A stretch of 64,000 nt of DNA from Akebia trifoliata (taxonomy: Eukaryota > Streptophyta > Magnoliopsida > Ranunculales > Lardizabalaceae): contig CM030717.1 in the NCBI GenBank assembly GCA_017979445.1, positions 16,665,288-16,729,287 of the forward strand, in the 5' to 3' direction. The position numbers and the translations under genes were made by a program. This document shows positions 34,976 to 46,779 of the stretch, in pieces (the first letter of the stretch is position 1; each line of letters opens with the position of its first letter). The notes under the pieces were generated by a model. It was not told the origin of the DNA. It searched no databases and worked only from the letters and a program-made list of their open reading frames with translations.

Positions 34976-37376
34976 GAAAATTTTGAAACTTTAGTGAGAA
35001 TTTATCGACCATTTATAAATGTTTTAAATGACTTGGCATAAAAACAAATAAAGAAACTATCTGACTATTCTAAAAGAAAAAGAAAAAAGAACAATGAAGA
35101 GATTTTCCTCTTCTAAAAATATAAAATGCTGTCTTGATCTAAAATTACTATCAAATCTTGGACTATGTGCATTTTGCGTTCTTTTTCCACTCCTTAGGTA
35201 TCGACTTAATTTTTGATTTTACCGGCATCCGATTAGCTCATGCAGTTGCTATGTGATCTACCAACTGAGTAGTCAATCCCATGACAGGGTGTCTTTGTCC
35301 AGGGCAAATGAGGGTCCATGAGGGAAGTCTCATTTGTCGCAATATCATCCCTAAGTCGTAGAAAGATGTATTCAACAAGCCTATGAATGAAATTTCAGAT
35401 TTTGTACCTTATATAATCCTAAAGGAGGATCAATAGGATTGTAAAATTTATTCTAATAAAAACTAGATTCTTTAGGTACGGCATAAAAAAGAAAAATCCA
35501 CATAGGTCTACTCATCAAAAGAAAAATATGTCAAGATCTCAAGTTTATGCTAGAGCAAGAAATGAACGTATGGTAATGTGAGAAATCTAAAAATGATGTA
35601 GATGTTTTAGTAAACATTTGTTATGCAAGTCATGGCATTCATATTATTCATCATCATTAAAATTCGTACTCATGCAAAGCAAGGTATAAAGCATAATCAT
35701 AAAGGAGACGCAAGATTTATAATGGTTCGCAACTTGCCTACATCCATTACCATGTATTCTAGTCTAGGGTCTTAGGCTCCACTAACAAATGAGTTTATGG
35801 TTTACCTCAAAACCTTACAACTTAGATTTTTCTCTATGCTAAATCTAACCTTATGGTTTGAGAATAAACTGTCTTTTTCAAACTTGTGGATTTTATCCTT
35901 AGGGAATCCACAACCTTTATCTCTTGACTAGAGTCCTCAACTTTAACAAGAGCTTGATTTTGACTAGGAACCAAGAACCTTAAATAATGAAAAATAAAAA
36001 CAAAATATACTCACAAGAACTTGATTCAACTTGATTAATCTTTCAATTTGATGCTTGAGTTCTTTATGTTCTAAATTTTCCTTCTTCATTATTTTGTACT
36101 TCTTACTTCAAGAGGATGCTCCATGTTCCATTGAGAAATTTTAATGTGTGTGCAAGGCAATGGTGAAAGGATGAAGAAGAGGATCAAATAATGAGGTCTG
36201 GTGTTGGGGTACATTCAACTAAGCTTAGGTCTTCATGTAGGTAAGAAGACTCTCAAGGTGTGAAAAGGGGAGAGATAAATTCTCTAGATTTTGATTCAAC
36301 TTTCTAGTGAACTAAGGGACGGAGTTATAAAGAGATTAGAGAGCTAACAATAAGCTACCAGGGGCCCCATCAAGCTCCAACGATCATAATTTTTAAATTT
36401 TGGACTTTTGGAGAGGCTCTACCAGCATTCTTGGAAAAGAATAGGTATTTGCTAATGGGGGCCTTGGTAAAATGACAAGGGGCCTTGTTAGAATTATCAA
36501 AATGCCTTTTTAGGACATTTTGAACTCTTCGAAAGCCCATTGATCAAATAATTTGGGGATTAAGAAGATCTTATCAATATAGGATCCCCGAACTATCACC
36601 AAGGGAACATAAATGGCCTAAAGGAGTAGAATTACCAAAATTCCCTTATAGCCATTTTGACTCCCGACAAGCTATTTGTGGCTTCGAGAAGTTTTGATGA
36701 CCGAATGTGTCAAGGAAAAAGATGTCCTTACCAATATGAATCGACCTAACAATCATCTAAGTATTGGGAAATCATATAGGTGGACTCATAACTTTTAGGG
36801 TTTGTGCAAACACATTTGGAGCATTTTATTGAGGTACATGAGATTGAGCGACTTCACCATAGTATTCACATATCTTCAAGTGCAAACCGATCTGACACAA
36901 AACACGAACTCGGGATTGACAAAATATGGAATTAACAGTGAGAACCACATAGCCGTATCTTCCTAAAGTGAGTACAGTGTTTTTGTTTGCTCTTTCTGTT
37001 GGTTTTTCTTAGCTGATGTCCTATTCTATCAAAGAATTAAGCCAATCTCTCCAGTTTTCTATGGTGGTGAAGTCTACTAATACATCTTTAATTGAGAATC
37101 TATCCCATTTACTTTTTCTTTTACAATGCAAAGTCGGGTGCATCACCACAAGTAGAATAAATGTGGATTTCTTTTAAATCCCTGTCCCTTATGTCTATGT
37201 ACGTGTCACAGTCTATTGATGGTTTCAACGAGTACCATAGGAGTCGAATTTTTTTTGTCTCGAACTTGCTTGACCACATTTAGAAAGAAACATGATAAGA
37301 ATTCCCCTATCCTAAACAACACAATGTAGAAATCTAATAACACTACCAAATATAAAGTAAAGGCTCGGGCTTTCCT
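34976..37376 (-). other. Spacer of relic E between ORF1 and gag
   Basis: AT-rich with no supported gene. The capsid core of gag should lie here but is not recognisable. In Ogre elements the interval between ORF1 and gag-pol is non-coding. Confidence 0.45.
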
Positions 37377-37664
37377 CTAAGGTTTTAAGGCTAAATCCCA
37401 AGGGTTCTCATGTACAAGAGTTTGATGATTTTCGAGAAGCATACCTATATTCAAGGATTTATTCTCAATAAACCTTCGTATTTTCTTCGCCTTGATTTCC
37501 AACCCATTTGCAAATTCTTTTGTGAATCCATTTCGTAATGATAATCTGATTATTGGTCCTAATGTATTTATCCCCATAAGACTACATAAATCCTCATGTG
37601 TTGGGCATAGCGTGATTGACCCAAAACGAAATACAAAATAAGTAGGGTCCCAAAAAGTCATCAC
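37377..37664 (-). pseudogene. ORF1-like fragment (plant DUF7745-like domain) of relic E
   Basis: The 95-residue frame contains AFWDPTY-like FWDPTYFVFRFGSITLCPT and EDLCSLMGI. This resembles the F-x-F-G-x(3)-L-x-P-T-x-E-E-Y pattern of the plant DUF7745/mobile-domain-like family found as ORF1 upstream of gag in Ogre-type elements. Its function is not established. The family's usual length is several hundred residues, so most is lost. Its place upstream of gag, on the same strand, agrees with Ogre order. The call rests on recalled similarity only. Confidence 0.55.
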
Positions 37665-38715
37665 AGCTCGTAAATGATTCCTATAAACATTTACTGTTTT
37701 AAGAGAGAATGCACTTTATAATCCATATGAGCCAAAGTGTTACTTTTCAATGGTAGTGAATGAATCAAAGGCTCGATCGATGCAGAATCTTGTAAACGTT
37801 GTCTCAAAAAAAAAACTAATTTCTATAACATTATGATAATATAAAACTAAGTCATTTTAATTGATTCACCCCTCAATATTTGATTTAAAGAATATTAATT
37901 CTTATATGACAATTTTGTAATATTAGATCCATTGGATTGAACTGGTTGATGTGAAATTCTGGGACTATATACATAATTAAATTGAATTTGGGTTGATTCA
38001 ATTGAATGGATCTGAATGATTTGATTGGATTATTTCATCTACTATACCTTAAGATGATTCATCCAATTGATTTATGTGTAATCTTTGAGAACTACTTGCC
38101 AATTAGGCCAATTGGTTTAATTGGCATTGTCCAATATGTTTCATCAATTAAGTCTATTGGGTTGGACCGGTATTGGAGGTTCAATTTAAGAGGGGTGGAT
38201 CGGTCCACTTGCTTACATTTTAGTTGGATTGAAAGAATGTAACTCGGGAGTACCCATAGTCGATTCAAATCGTGGTTTAATAAGACAACACCTAAGTTTG
38301 GATCTCTAGGCTCACTACATGATTTAGTTAACAAAGTTAGACAGTACGTGATGTTCTAGTTTAATATACCCAAAGGTACTAGACTAAAGTTGTAGTGTTT
38401 GCATGCGTAACCTATGTCTCGAGGGACTAGGTTGGCTATGATCCTTCTACGGAATTATCGAGGGATAAAAAATGACGTAAACTTTGACATGTATGTTTGT
38501 GAGTATGTACGAAGGGACGGGGTGCACTTGGAATGTTTCACAAATGATAAACATAAGGTATAGTCATCATAAAAAGAAAATAACAAAAACCAATAATTAA
38601 AGAAAGAGAGACAAAAATGTTAGCCGTGACTAAGGTCTTCTTGGGTCAACTGGGTTGATCCAAGGAAAACTCAACCAGAAGAAGTCTCGAATCAGGTCAA
38701 GTTTGATCCTAAAGT
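37665..38715 (-). other. 5' leader of relic E
   Basis: 37900-38540 resembles the leaders of A, B, C and F (GGACCGGT..., TTGGATTGAA, GGGAGTACCCATAGTCG), at lower identity. One module M1/M2-like segment is present (38340-38470). The 218-nt domain is not recognisable. Confidence 0.6.
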
Positions 38716-38733
38716 TTTTCAGTGGAATCGTCA
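38716..38733 (-). promoter_or_regulatory. Degenerate primer-binding site of relic E
   Basis: In sense TGACGATTCCACTG aligns with TGGCGACTCCACTG of element C and sits directly before the LTR-like sequence. Confidence 0.6.
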
Positions 38734-38734
38734 C

Positions 38735-40500
38735 TTAAAACACCTCAATAACTTTTACATTACAAAAAGTATAATAAATTGGGGCATTCTCTAGGAATCG
38801 GGAGTCCTTACCTAATTTAAAATAACTTTGATATGGAATTAGGTTGGTTCACAATTAAGAAAAATGGGAAAAGGGTCGAGTTACAAGTTTCAAAAGGTGT
38901 TAGGCACCGAGCCTGTTACAATCCAAGACTATATCTTATGTGGGTGAAGACTAAAGTCAAACTAATCCTAAGATCAATTAGAGATGGCTAGAGTCAAACT
39001 AAGGGTCAAAATACCCTAAAATCAACTAACAGATTCTAAAGTCAATGCAATGCCCTAAAGTCAAATCGAAAAAATATAAGGCAAAGTCCTATCATCATTA
39101 TTACTTCATATCAAATCGGCTAACCGATTCCCATGGCTACAATTCTCTCAAATTAAAAGGAAAAGAAATATTCTTTCTATGTTCTAAATTTAAGGAATTT
39201 CTAAAAAATCCAACTTCTAATTAATTTATCAAGATCCATATGGCATGTATCAATGTATTGATTTATGAATTAAAGTATTTAATATGGTGAGTTTTGGAAC
39301 AAATTGAAATTCCAACAAGCATGAAAAATCATCAAATCAATGAGTGAACTCAATCAGGTTTTTATATGCTCAAATCAATCCTACGATGTTAAGAATCAAT
39401 ATGTTTACTCGGTATGTTGAAAAACTTTTTTCTTTATTAAAAAAGGCATATTAGTTTGACTTGAAATTAACTACATTGATTGACAATACCGTGAGTAATC
39501 GTAAAATGACTCAATTAGTTAATAATAATAAAAAATACAAAATAAAACACAAAAGAAAAGTGTGAGTTGACTCACATTTGTTAAACAAAGAAAATTTGGT
39601 TGTTGTGATGCATTTCATAGATTGTGCAAGGTTGAAAATCTAACGTCACGAGCTTGAAAACAATGCTTGAGAAAAACAAAAAGTGTTGTAACGTGACTAG
39701 GAGAGGGTGACCAAGAGTTAGCTAAAGTGAGCTGTGAGGGTCTATGCATTAATGATTGTGATACATGAGGAGTGAGGCCAAGAATGAATGGGACAAAAGA
39801 GAGGTGAAGAAGATAAAAATGATGAAGAGGAAAATGAGGTGTGCGGTTGGGTAGAGAGTGTGGTTGTGGGTGCTGTGAGGTGAATGTGAGGGTAAAAATG
39901 ATGGAGAGGGAAGCAAGGTTACTGTGTTAATGGAGGGTAAACATATCTGTGAGTAGGAGAAAAATCGAGAGGTGGGGGGGGCATAAGGGGCTTGAAGAAG
40001 AAGTTGAAGGTGATGTGGGGGATGTTAATGGCTTTGAAAGAATAGTAGGTGGGGTTGTTGTGTCGTGCGACATGATAAAGAGGTTTAGGGTGCGATGAAG
40101 GGGCTATTATGTGTGGGCATTAGGTGAGGAATACAAAGTGTAATTGTGGGGTGAAGGCGAACATGGGACTCTCTATTTGACTTTTATTCCCCAACTGAGC
40201 GAAGAGAGAGGAAGAGATTGAGTCCCTATGGGACTCTATCTTCTTCTATGATTTTTTTTTCTTTCTCTTTATTTATTTTTTCTCTTCGTAATTAGTCGAA
40301 CCAAAGAGATTGAATTAGTGTTGGTTTGGAACTCATGTTCGTCATTCTTTTAGAATTTTGACCTAATCGAACTTTTTTTAATAGATCCCATACAAGAACA
40401 ATTTTATTTTTTCTCTTTGTACATAATTCCTTCCAAAACTCAATTTCAAGGGATAAAGATCTCATGCTTCTCATGTGTACACCTCTTATTTAATTCAATT
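38735..40500 (-). repeat. Diverged 5' LTR of relic E (LTR8)
   Basis: It has the same architecture as the other LTRs after the primer site, including GGGAGTCCTTACCTA and the GGTGTTAGGCACC motif (38897-38910), but otherwise low identity. The outer end (TGTAGAC in other members) was not found, so the right boundary is a guess. Confidence 0.5.
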
Positions 40501-41351
40501 GGTCCATTTAAAATGATTTTAAAAAAAAATCTTTAAATTGATGATTACTTAAAAATATTGATTATTAGATGATTAATATTGGTGGGAAAATTTTAGTTAT
40601 TAAGGTTTGATTGGTGATCGGTTAAAATGGTTATATTAGGTCATTCAATTCATGATTTGATCAATTAAAATTTCCAATTAAATTTTTGGATTGGCCTGAT
40701 TGGTAAAATGGTTTGCATTAATAGGTTTGATTGGTGGAATTTTATTTTGTGATTAGTCTTATCATATTTAATTTTGTATTGATTGATTTAATTAAAATTT
40801 TTATTGTTTAAATCTTTTTATTCTAAAATATTTACATATGTTAAATTTTTTGTTCGAATTCCAACCTAAATTAGGATTAATTTTCATTCTAAAATTTTAA
40901 TTTTTGGTTTCAAGTTCAGGTTTAGATATTCAGATTGTGACTTTTTATTTTTTTAGAAAATCGATGGATGTCATTCCACGTAGTGGACATCATCATTACA
41001 TGTTAAAATTTAGTCATTTCATGTGATGAAAATCGTCATTTTATGTGATGAAAATTGTCATTTTATGTGACGAAAATCGTCGTTTTCTGTAAAAATTAGT
41101 TGTCTTCCTAAGGAAAGGGTCTCTAAAATTTATCAATTTGCGTTTATGTTCTCAAAAGATTTATTTTTAATTTCAAATTCAAGCTTTTCGGGAATCGAAA
41201 TTTACAGAATCATTGCCACAGATCTTTTTGAGGACACCATTTCACTCCCTATATTTTTCAAACTACCCAAGGATCAGCCAACAAAATGGTTTATATCACA
41301 GGGTGCACAAGAAAATATTCATCTTACTACACATTACCACTTAAAATCATA
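40501..41351. other. AT-rich sequence, short repeats at 40980-41095
   Basis: No gene is supported. Several 23-25-bp repeats of TCATTTTATGTGATGAAAAT type lie at about 41018-41090. This may be the outer part of LTR8 or flanking DNA. Confidence 0.5.
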
Positions 41352-42370
41352 GTTTTAAAACTTATTAAGTCAACTCAAAACTTGACCAAGTCAATTCCAC
41401 TCTATTGGATTTCAAGGTTTCTTTACCCTAAAACTTTATGAATCCAACTTGCCAAGTTAACTCTGCAGATCAACTGACTCAACTCATCTCAATTGAGTCA
41501 TCCCAAAAATGAACCACATTGGGTCAGAAACTCAACAGATTTAATTGGCAATATATGATATTTTTTATGAGATGTATCCTAAAAATACTTATATGTTAAA
41601 TATATTTATTTATTTCATCTGAGTAGACTTGCAACTTTTTTTATCCTTTTGGATTAGTTGGACATTCGATTCAATTCAAGTTCTCGAGTTTTAAAACTGT
41701 AAAAAACTTCATGTTGATTAAATACACTTGAAAACCTGACTTAGTTTAGATGTTCATAGAGTTTAATCTCAGCTCATTTAAATGGGGTAAAATAAGTAAG
41801 CTAATATTGCCACACCAACTTTTGATAACGCCACCTAATTCATATGTAAATCAGCCAAAATATAATCATCTTTTACAACTCATTAAGTCAACTCAAAACT
41901 TGACCAAATCAATTTCACTTGATTGGATTTCAAGGTGTCTTGACCCTAAAACTTTATGAAGCCAACTTTCCATATTAACTCGACAGATCAACTGACTCAA
42001 CTCCTCATCTCGACTGAATCATCCCAAAAATGAATCACATTGGGTTATAAATTTAACCGATTTAATTGGTTATATAAAAATACTTATATGTTAAATATAT
42101 TTATTTATTTCATATGACTAGACTTGCAAGTTTTTTATCCTTTTGGATTAGTAGGACATTCGATTCAATTCAAGCTCTCAAATTTTAAAACTGTATACAA
42201 TTTCATATTGATTAAATACACTTGAAAACTTGACTCGGTTTAGATGTTTATAGAGTTGAATCTCAACTCATTTAAATGGGATAAAATAAAATAGCTTTTA
42301 TTGCCACACCAATTTTTGCTAATGCCATCCAATTCATATGTAAATCAACCAAAATATAATCATCTTTTAG
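41352..42370. repeat. Direct duplication, about 522 bp, two copies
   Basis: TTAAGTCAACTCAAAACTTG at about 41360 recurs at about 41883, and the following roughly 500 bp match with scattered differences, ending ATAATCATCTTTTA in both. The open frame at 41750-41959 spans the join and is not conserved between the copies. Confidence 0.85.
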
Positions 42371-42735
42371 AAGCGATTTTATTGTGAAATGCCACCACAT
42401 ATAACATCGAAGGCCAGTGGCAATTTTCAGAAAATCATCGACGAATCACCAATCTTTGATTTTGTTTCCTCTCTTCCTCTTGCATTATACGTATCCCTCT
42501 GTTTCATTCTATCCCCCTCTCACACTCTCTATGTCTATATCACACTCTCTCTATCTATCTAACTATTTTGCCCTACCTCCCAATCTCTTCTTCTCACACC
42601 CTCTTCGACTTTATTATGGGTTTCATCCCTACAAAAGATATAGAAGCCCAACTCATTGTAGCTTTTTACTAGGTCTCTATAGATTTGAGGTTTGTTAAGA
42701 TTTTGATTTTTAAATGTCATTTACTTTGATAAATC
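42371..42735. other. Pyrimidine-rich stretch, no supported gene
   Basis: 42470-42610 is rich in CT with (CT/CA)n-like runs. A 93-codon open frame (42417-42698) has a low-complexity S/F/P/Y-rich product and no recognisable domain. A 5' untranslated region of a lost gene is possible but not shown. Confidence 0.4.
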
Positions 42736-43515
42736 TCATTTACTTCATCTTGAATGTTTTTTTCATGAATTTTAGAGTTTTTGTTCTTTTTCTTTATAGA
42801 ACTATGGATTTTTTGGTAAAATTATTATTTGGATGCTAGGTTTTGTATAGAATCTTGAATTGGGTATGCTTATATAGGTTTCAAGTAATTTATAGAAGAA
42901 TTTTTTAATTTTTAATTAACAATTAAGGGTTAATTTTTATGGGATTTGTTTTGTTTATGGTAATCTGATCTTTAAAGATATCTAACTGGTATTGGGTATT
43001 ATTGAACTAGTTTTTGTTCATTTTTCTTTATAGAACTATGAATTTCTTTGGTAAAATTGTTACTACTTGGATGCTAGGTTTTGTGTAAAATCTTGAATTG
43101 GATATGCTTATACAAGTTTCAAAAAATTTATGGAGGAATTTTTTGATTTTTGATTAATAATTTAAGGTTAAGTTTCGTGGGATTTGTTCTATTTCTGATA
43201 ATTTGATCTTTAAATATACCCAACTTGTATTGGGTATTATTAAACTAATTTTTTCATGAATTTTGGAGTTTTTGTTCCTTTTTGTTTTTTATAGAACTAT
43301 GGATTTTTTTGGTAAAATTATTACTTAGATGCTGGGTTCTGTGTAGAATTTTGAATTGGATATGCTTATACAGGTTTCATGAAATTTATTAAGAAATTTT
43401 TTTAATTTTTGGTTAAATAATTAAGGGTTAAGTTTTGTGGAATTTGTTCAATTTTTGGTAATTGGATATTTAAAGATACCCCACTTGTATTGGGTATTAT
43501 AGTTTACTAGTTCAT
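42736..43515. repeat. Tandem repeat, about 230-270-bp unit, 3 copies
   Basis: TAGAACTATG recurs at about 42798, 43030 and 43300. The surrounding units (TTTGGTAAAATT, GGATGCTAGG, TATTGGGTATTAT) match with indels. AT-rich, non-coding. Confidence 0.85.
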
Positions 43516-43625
43516 GTTATAGCGTGAACTTAAATTTAATTCTTGAGGGTTGGAGTTTTCTTATTTTTCTGGTAATTTGAGTTATTGAATTAAATTTGGA
43601 GGGTTACCAAGATTGATAAACCTAT
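43516..43625. other. Flank before the Athila-like LTR
   Basis: Short unassigned sequence. The five bases before the LTR are CCTAT (43621-43625); the matching right copy would lie beyond the window. Confidence 0.4.
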
Positions 43626-43815
43626 TGTAGATACGTGATTTTTGAGTACGAGTGCCACTTCTACGAAGATTTGGAGTTGGCACAGATAAGTATCTCGAAA
43701 CACTCAATTATGCACATATTTTCCAAACATTTATCTTGATTTTTGTCTCTATTTCTTCGTATTAAGGTAATAATCATGATAAGCCTCAAAGCATCATGTT
43801 GCATGTTAATTAGGC

Positions 43816-43819
<4 letters not shown>

Positions 43820-43870
<51 letters not shown>

Positions 43871-43877
43871 ATATATA
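43820..43877. repeat. (TA)n microsatellite
   Basis: About 58 bp of nearly perfect TA dinucleotides with one TT interruption, inside the Athila-like LTR. Confidence 0.97.
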
Positions 43878-44072
43878 AATTCATTTACTAGATAAATCTA
43901 ATTACGTGTGTTTCTTGTGTAGAAAATTAACAATTTTGGAATCAAAATCTCAAGGTAAAAGCATTTGGGCCCACTTTGGAATGCCCTAATCCTTAACTAT
44001 AATTCTCCTCTTTTGTCTTTTTGTGCAAAAAAAAGTGGAGGTTACTTTTAGACTCTTCTACACATCTTTTTC

Positions 44073-44084
44073 TCTATAAATAGA
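44073..44084 (+). promoter_or_regulatory. TATA box of the Athila-like LTR
   Basis: CTATAAATAGAG, about 450 bp into the LTR, followed by pyrimidine-rich sequence. It is nearly the same string as the TATA boxes of the Tat-like LTRs. Confidence 0.75.
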
Positions 44085-44933
44085 GTCTCAATCTCTAGAG
44101 AAAGGGTCCCTCTTAGTTCTCTTATTCAAGACTCTTTTAATCTAAGAGTCTTAGCCTATTCTCTTATTTTTTTTGTATTTTTATCTTCTAGTTATTTTCT
44201 TTTTGACTAAATACTCTTGGAAGAAGTAGAAGAAGAAGATTTTGTAAGTTTCTCCATAAAATGAAGAAAAGTTCTTTCATCTCTTATCTTCCCTCTCTTG
44301 CAATGACATTATGCTAAGTTCCCCTCAATTAGAGAGTGGAAAAGCCTAGAGCAAGTTTTTACGTTGTTTCTAGTTTTATGCATTTCTTTTAGTTAAAATG
44401 CTTATAAGTTCTCATTAAGATTTCTTGCACATTTTATTCTTAATATAGATACTTTATGCTTAAATTAGATCAAGATAAAATATGTTTAAACTAGATAATT
44501 GGTAGTAGGAATTTTTCAAAAAATTCTACTTTTTTTATGTACCCTCATTCGATTTAATTTGCAAAATTTTTCGATCGAAGGAACTATCATCAAGTCTTTA
44601 CGATTGAATTATACAAATGCTAAATATTAAGAATTGCTCATCAACATGTTCTAGGCAGATCAACCTCTAATGATGCTTTAATTCATAAGTCTACTTGCTT
44701 TTAACATCATTTACTTTAATTCATTTTCTAACAATTTTACATCTTCTTATAAGTTCAAAAGTACAAAGAAAAATAATTTTAATTCCTTTTAATTAATTTG
44801 AATTTTATCCTCTTAGCTTAACTCTATTCCTCATTTCTCTTAGTTTTGATTCTCTACTTGCCCCACAAGTAAGGTAAAATTAAGATTAATATTAAGTCCG
44901 GTGAGAAGAACAACAACAGCCTCATCAGAATTT

Positions 44934-44951
44934 TGGCGCCGCTGCCGGGGA
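44934..44951 (+). promoter_or_regulatory. Primer-binding site, tRNA-Asp type
   Basis: TGGCGCCGCTGCCGGGGA, close to the primer site usual in Athila elements (one base different from the common form as I recall it). Confidence 0.88.
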
Positions 44952-46100
44952 AAGGTAAAGGTAGTAGTGGTAAGTTTTGATTTAAAATTCATTTCTTTCA
45001 TTTTTATTTTATTTTATTTTTTCTTTTAATTTCTTTATATAAGTTCAAGTGTTCTTGAGGTTTTAAGAGAGAAAAAAGAAGAAAAAACATTTAAAAAAAA
45101 AAAGTCATTCATGTTTGTTGTTTCACCCTAGACAGCAGAACTTAAACTAACTGTAACTTTCTGTTCCGATCTCCGATTAACTATTATAATATATCGATTT
45201 GTGGTAGACCAAAATTTTCTATAAAATGTGACAAAGTCAACAAGATTTTGGTAAGTCAGATTCTGTTTTTGAGTCTGTTTACTATCATTTATGCTAATAT
45301 TTCTGCTTTTCTCTTTGTAAGTGAACATTTTTTTTCTTCTTTTCTTTCAATTTTCTTTAATCTTTAGTTAGGTTTATTTTTTTGTTTTAGAAATTCTTGT
45401 ATATGATTCCTTGTAATTTTTTTTAATTATCCAAGAAGACTTAGATGTAATAGACTAAGGAAGGACGACGGGGGGACGATACCTTCTCTGCTCCTTAGGT
45501 TCGCACACCAAATTTGGAGTTGGTGGCCTAAGTAGACTCAAACTGTCTTCATCCCGTTTGGCATGGGAGGTAATTTTGAAACACCCATGCCTCTCGTTGC
45601 TAGTGGGTTACTCCTTGCCTTTGTGTGTTATTTTTTCAATTTCAACACACTTGAAATAGTTAATTAAGTAGTAAAGAGTACCCCTTTCCTAGGGATAACA
45701 TGATAAGATAAGGATTGGAAGTCATTACCAATTCCTTGCTCTAATTAGGATAATCAACTCACTAATCATCCAATCAAATTAAATAAAATCAATTAGACTT
45801 GACTATAGGGCTCACGAGCTCAATAGGAGAAATTCTACTTCAAGTTGTGTTAATTGCGCTTCTTGGTCATCATTTGTATCTAGTAAGATCTTGCCCTTTG
45901 AGGGGATAGACTCAGTCTATTCAAGAAAGGAAGGTAATTTAAGAGTGTCCTTGCTTATGAATTGTGCACCACCTCCGATCTAGAGATCTGAATGATTCAA
46001 AATTGACTTCATAGAACCGAGTTGGAAGGCTAGTTGTGCTATTTCTACTTAGTTAGGAGTTATCTAGCTTTAGGCAATCTATTTAGGTCTAGTTTTTCTT
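44952..46100 (+). other. Leader of the Athila-like element
   Basis: Non-coding. It is T-rich at 45000-45100 and 45330-45420. 45849-46025 is homologous to the foldable leader domain of the Tat-like family (separate entry). Confidence 0.7.
45849..46025 (+). other. Foldable leader domain, Athila-like version
   Basis: It aligns in sense orientation with 51451-51640 of element F: both have CTTCTTGGTCA, TAAGATCTTGCC, GGGGATAGACT, TTTAAG and TTGACTTCA in order. The hairpin ATAGAC-TCA-GTCTAT (45906-45920) keeps both arms and changes the loop. The longer hairpin is reduced to CCC-TTTGA-GGGG, losing both arms together. The outermost 10-bp arms of F are not present. Confidence 0.6.
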
Positions 46101-46774
46101 TTCGTGATTGTTTGATCGACTGTGTGATTTGCATGCTTGGTAGACGTTCAAAAAATAACGTGTTAGAACCATTTGATCTTGAGATCGAACGTACCTTTAA
46201 TAGGATACGCAAGACACTATCAGTAGTTATGATGGATGACCGAGAACGAACTCTCAATGAGCTTTTTGTTCCAATTTCCGCATCTCCTCCTACATGCATT
46301 GTGTTACCATTGAACAATGCACCTCAGTTTAAAATTATGACTGCCACCATCAATATGCTCCTTAAGTTTCACGGTTTAGAGTGTGAACAATCTTACACCC
46401 ATCTTAATTGATTATTGACTATATGTCAAACTTTTAGAAATTAGAATCTAGATGAATATCAAGCTTATTCTGTTCCTGTTATCCCTAGAAGACCACGCAG
46501 CTGCGTGGTTGAACTCCCTAACACCCAATTCCATATCTTCTTAGGATGTTCTATCCAAGAAATTTATGGGCAAATTCTACCCTATGAACAAAACTGAGAA
46601 AATGAAGGACTCCATTAAGAATTTTAGAGCCTGTCCTGATGATGAATTTTTTCAAACTTAGGAAAGATTCAATGATTTATTAGTCAAGTACTCACACCAT
46701 GGCATTGACAAAGTACAGTTAGTACAAATTTTTTATAGAGGATTAACAATGAATCAACGTACCTTAGTCGAGTC
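46101..46774 (+). pseudogene. Gag of the Athila-like element, 5' part
   Basis: This encodes the capsid N-terminal part. Frame 46034-46411 includes RTLNELFVPI and LLKFHGLECEQSYTHLN, matching the Athila gag pattern (R-T-L-x-E-x, K-F-H-G-L-x-x-E-x-x-x-x-H-L). To 46774 the similarity continues in other frames (DHAAAWLNSLTP, FMGKFYPM, FRGL-like), with stops near 46420 and 46660. It is then interrupted at 46780 by element F. The frame resumes at 58874. Confidence 0.85.
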
Positions 46775-46779
46775 AATGC
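46775..46779. repeat. Target-site duplication of element F, left copy
   Basis: AATGC, immediately before TGTAGACACC, matching 58869-58873. Confidence 0.95.

Larger units (their letters stand above)
33831..40500 (-). mobile_element. Relic E: Ogre-like element with gag, ORF1 and diverged LTR
   Basis: From right to left on the minus strand: diverged 5' LTR (from 38735), degenerate primer site, leader, ORF1-like fragment, spacer, gag fragment, and a remnant of the 51-bp array near 33930. The 3' LTR and any pol are missing. The left junction at about 33830 and the right end of the LTR are approximate. Confidence 0.65.
43626..44927 (+). repeat. 5' LTR of the Athila-like element
   Basis: It starts TGTAGATACG and ends CTCATCA, six bases before the primer site. 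It includes the TA microsatellite and a TATA box. The start is inferred from the TG and distance, because the 3' LTR is not in the window. Confidence 0.7.

Noticed and set aside
42417..42698. 93-codon open frame with a hydrophobic, S/P/Y-rich product
   Set aside because: It is in a pyrimidine-rich low-complexity stretch with no domain or supporting gene structure.
46060..46317. 85-codon minus-strand open frame
   Set aside because: It is the shadow of the Athila-like gag on the plus strand.
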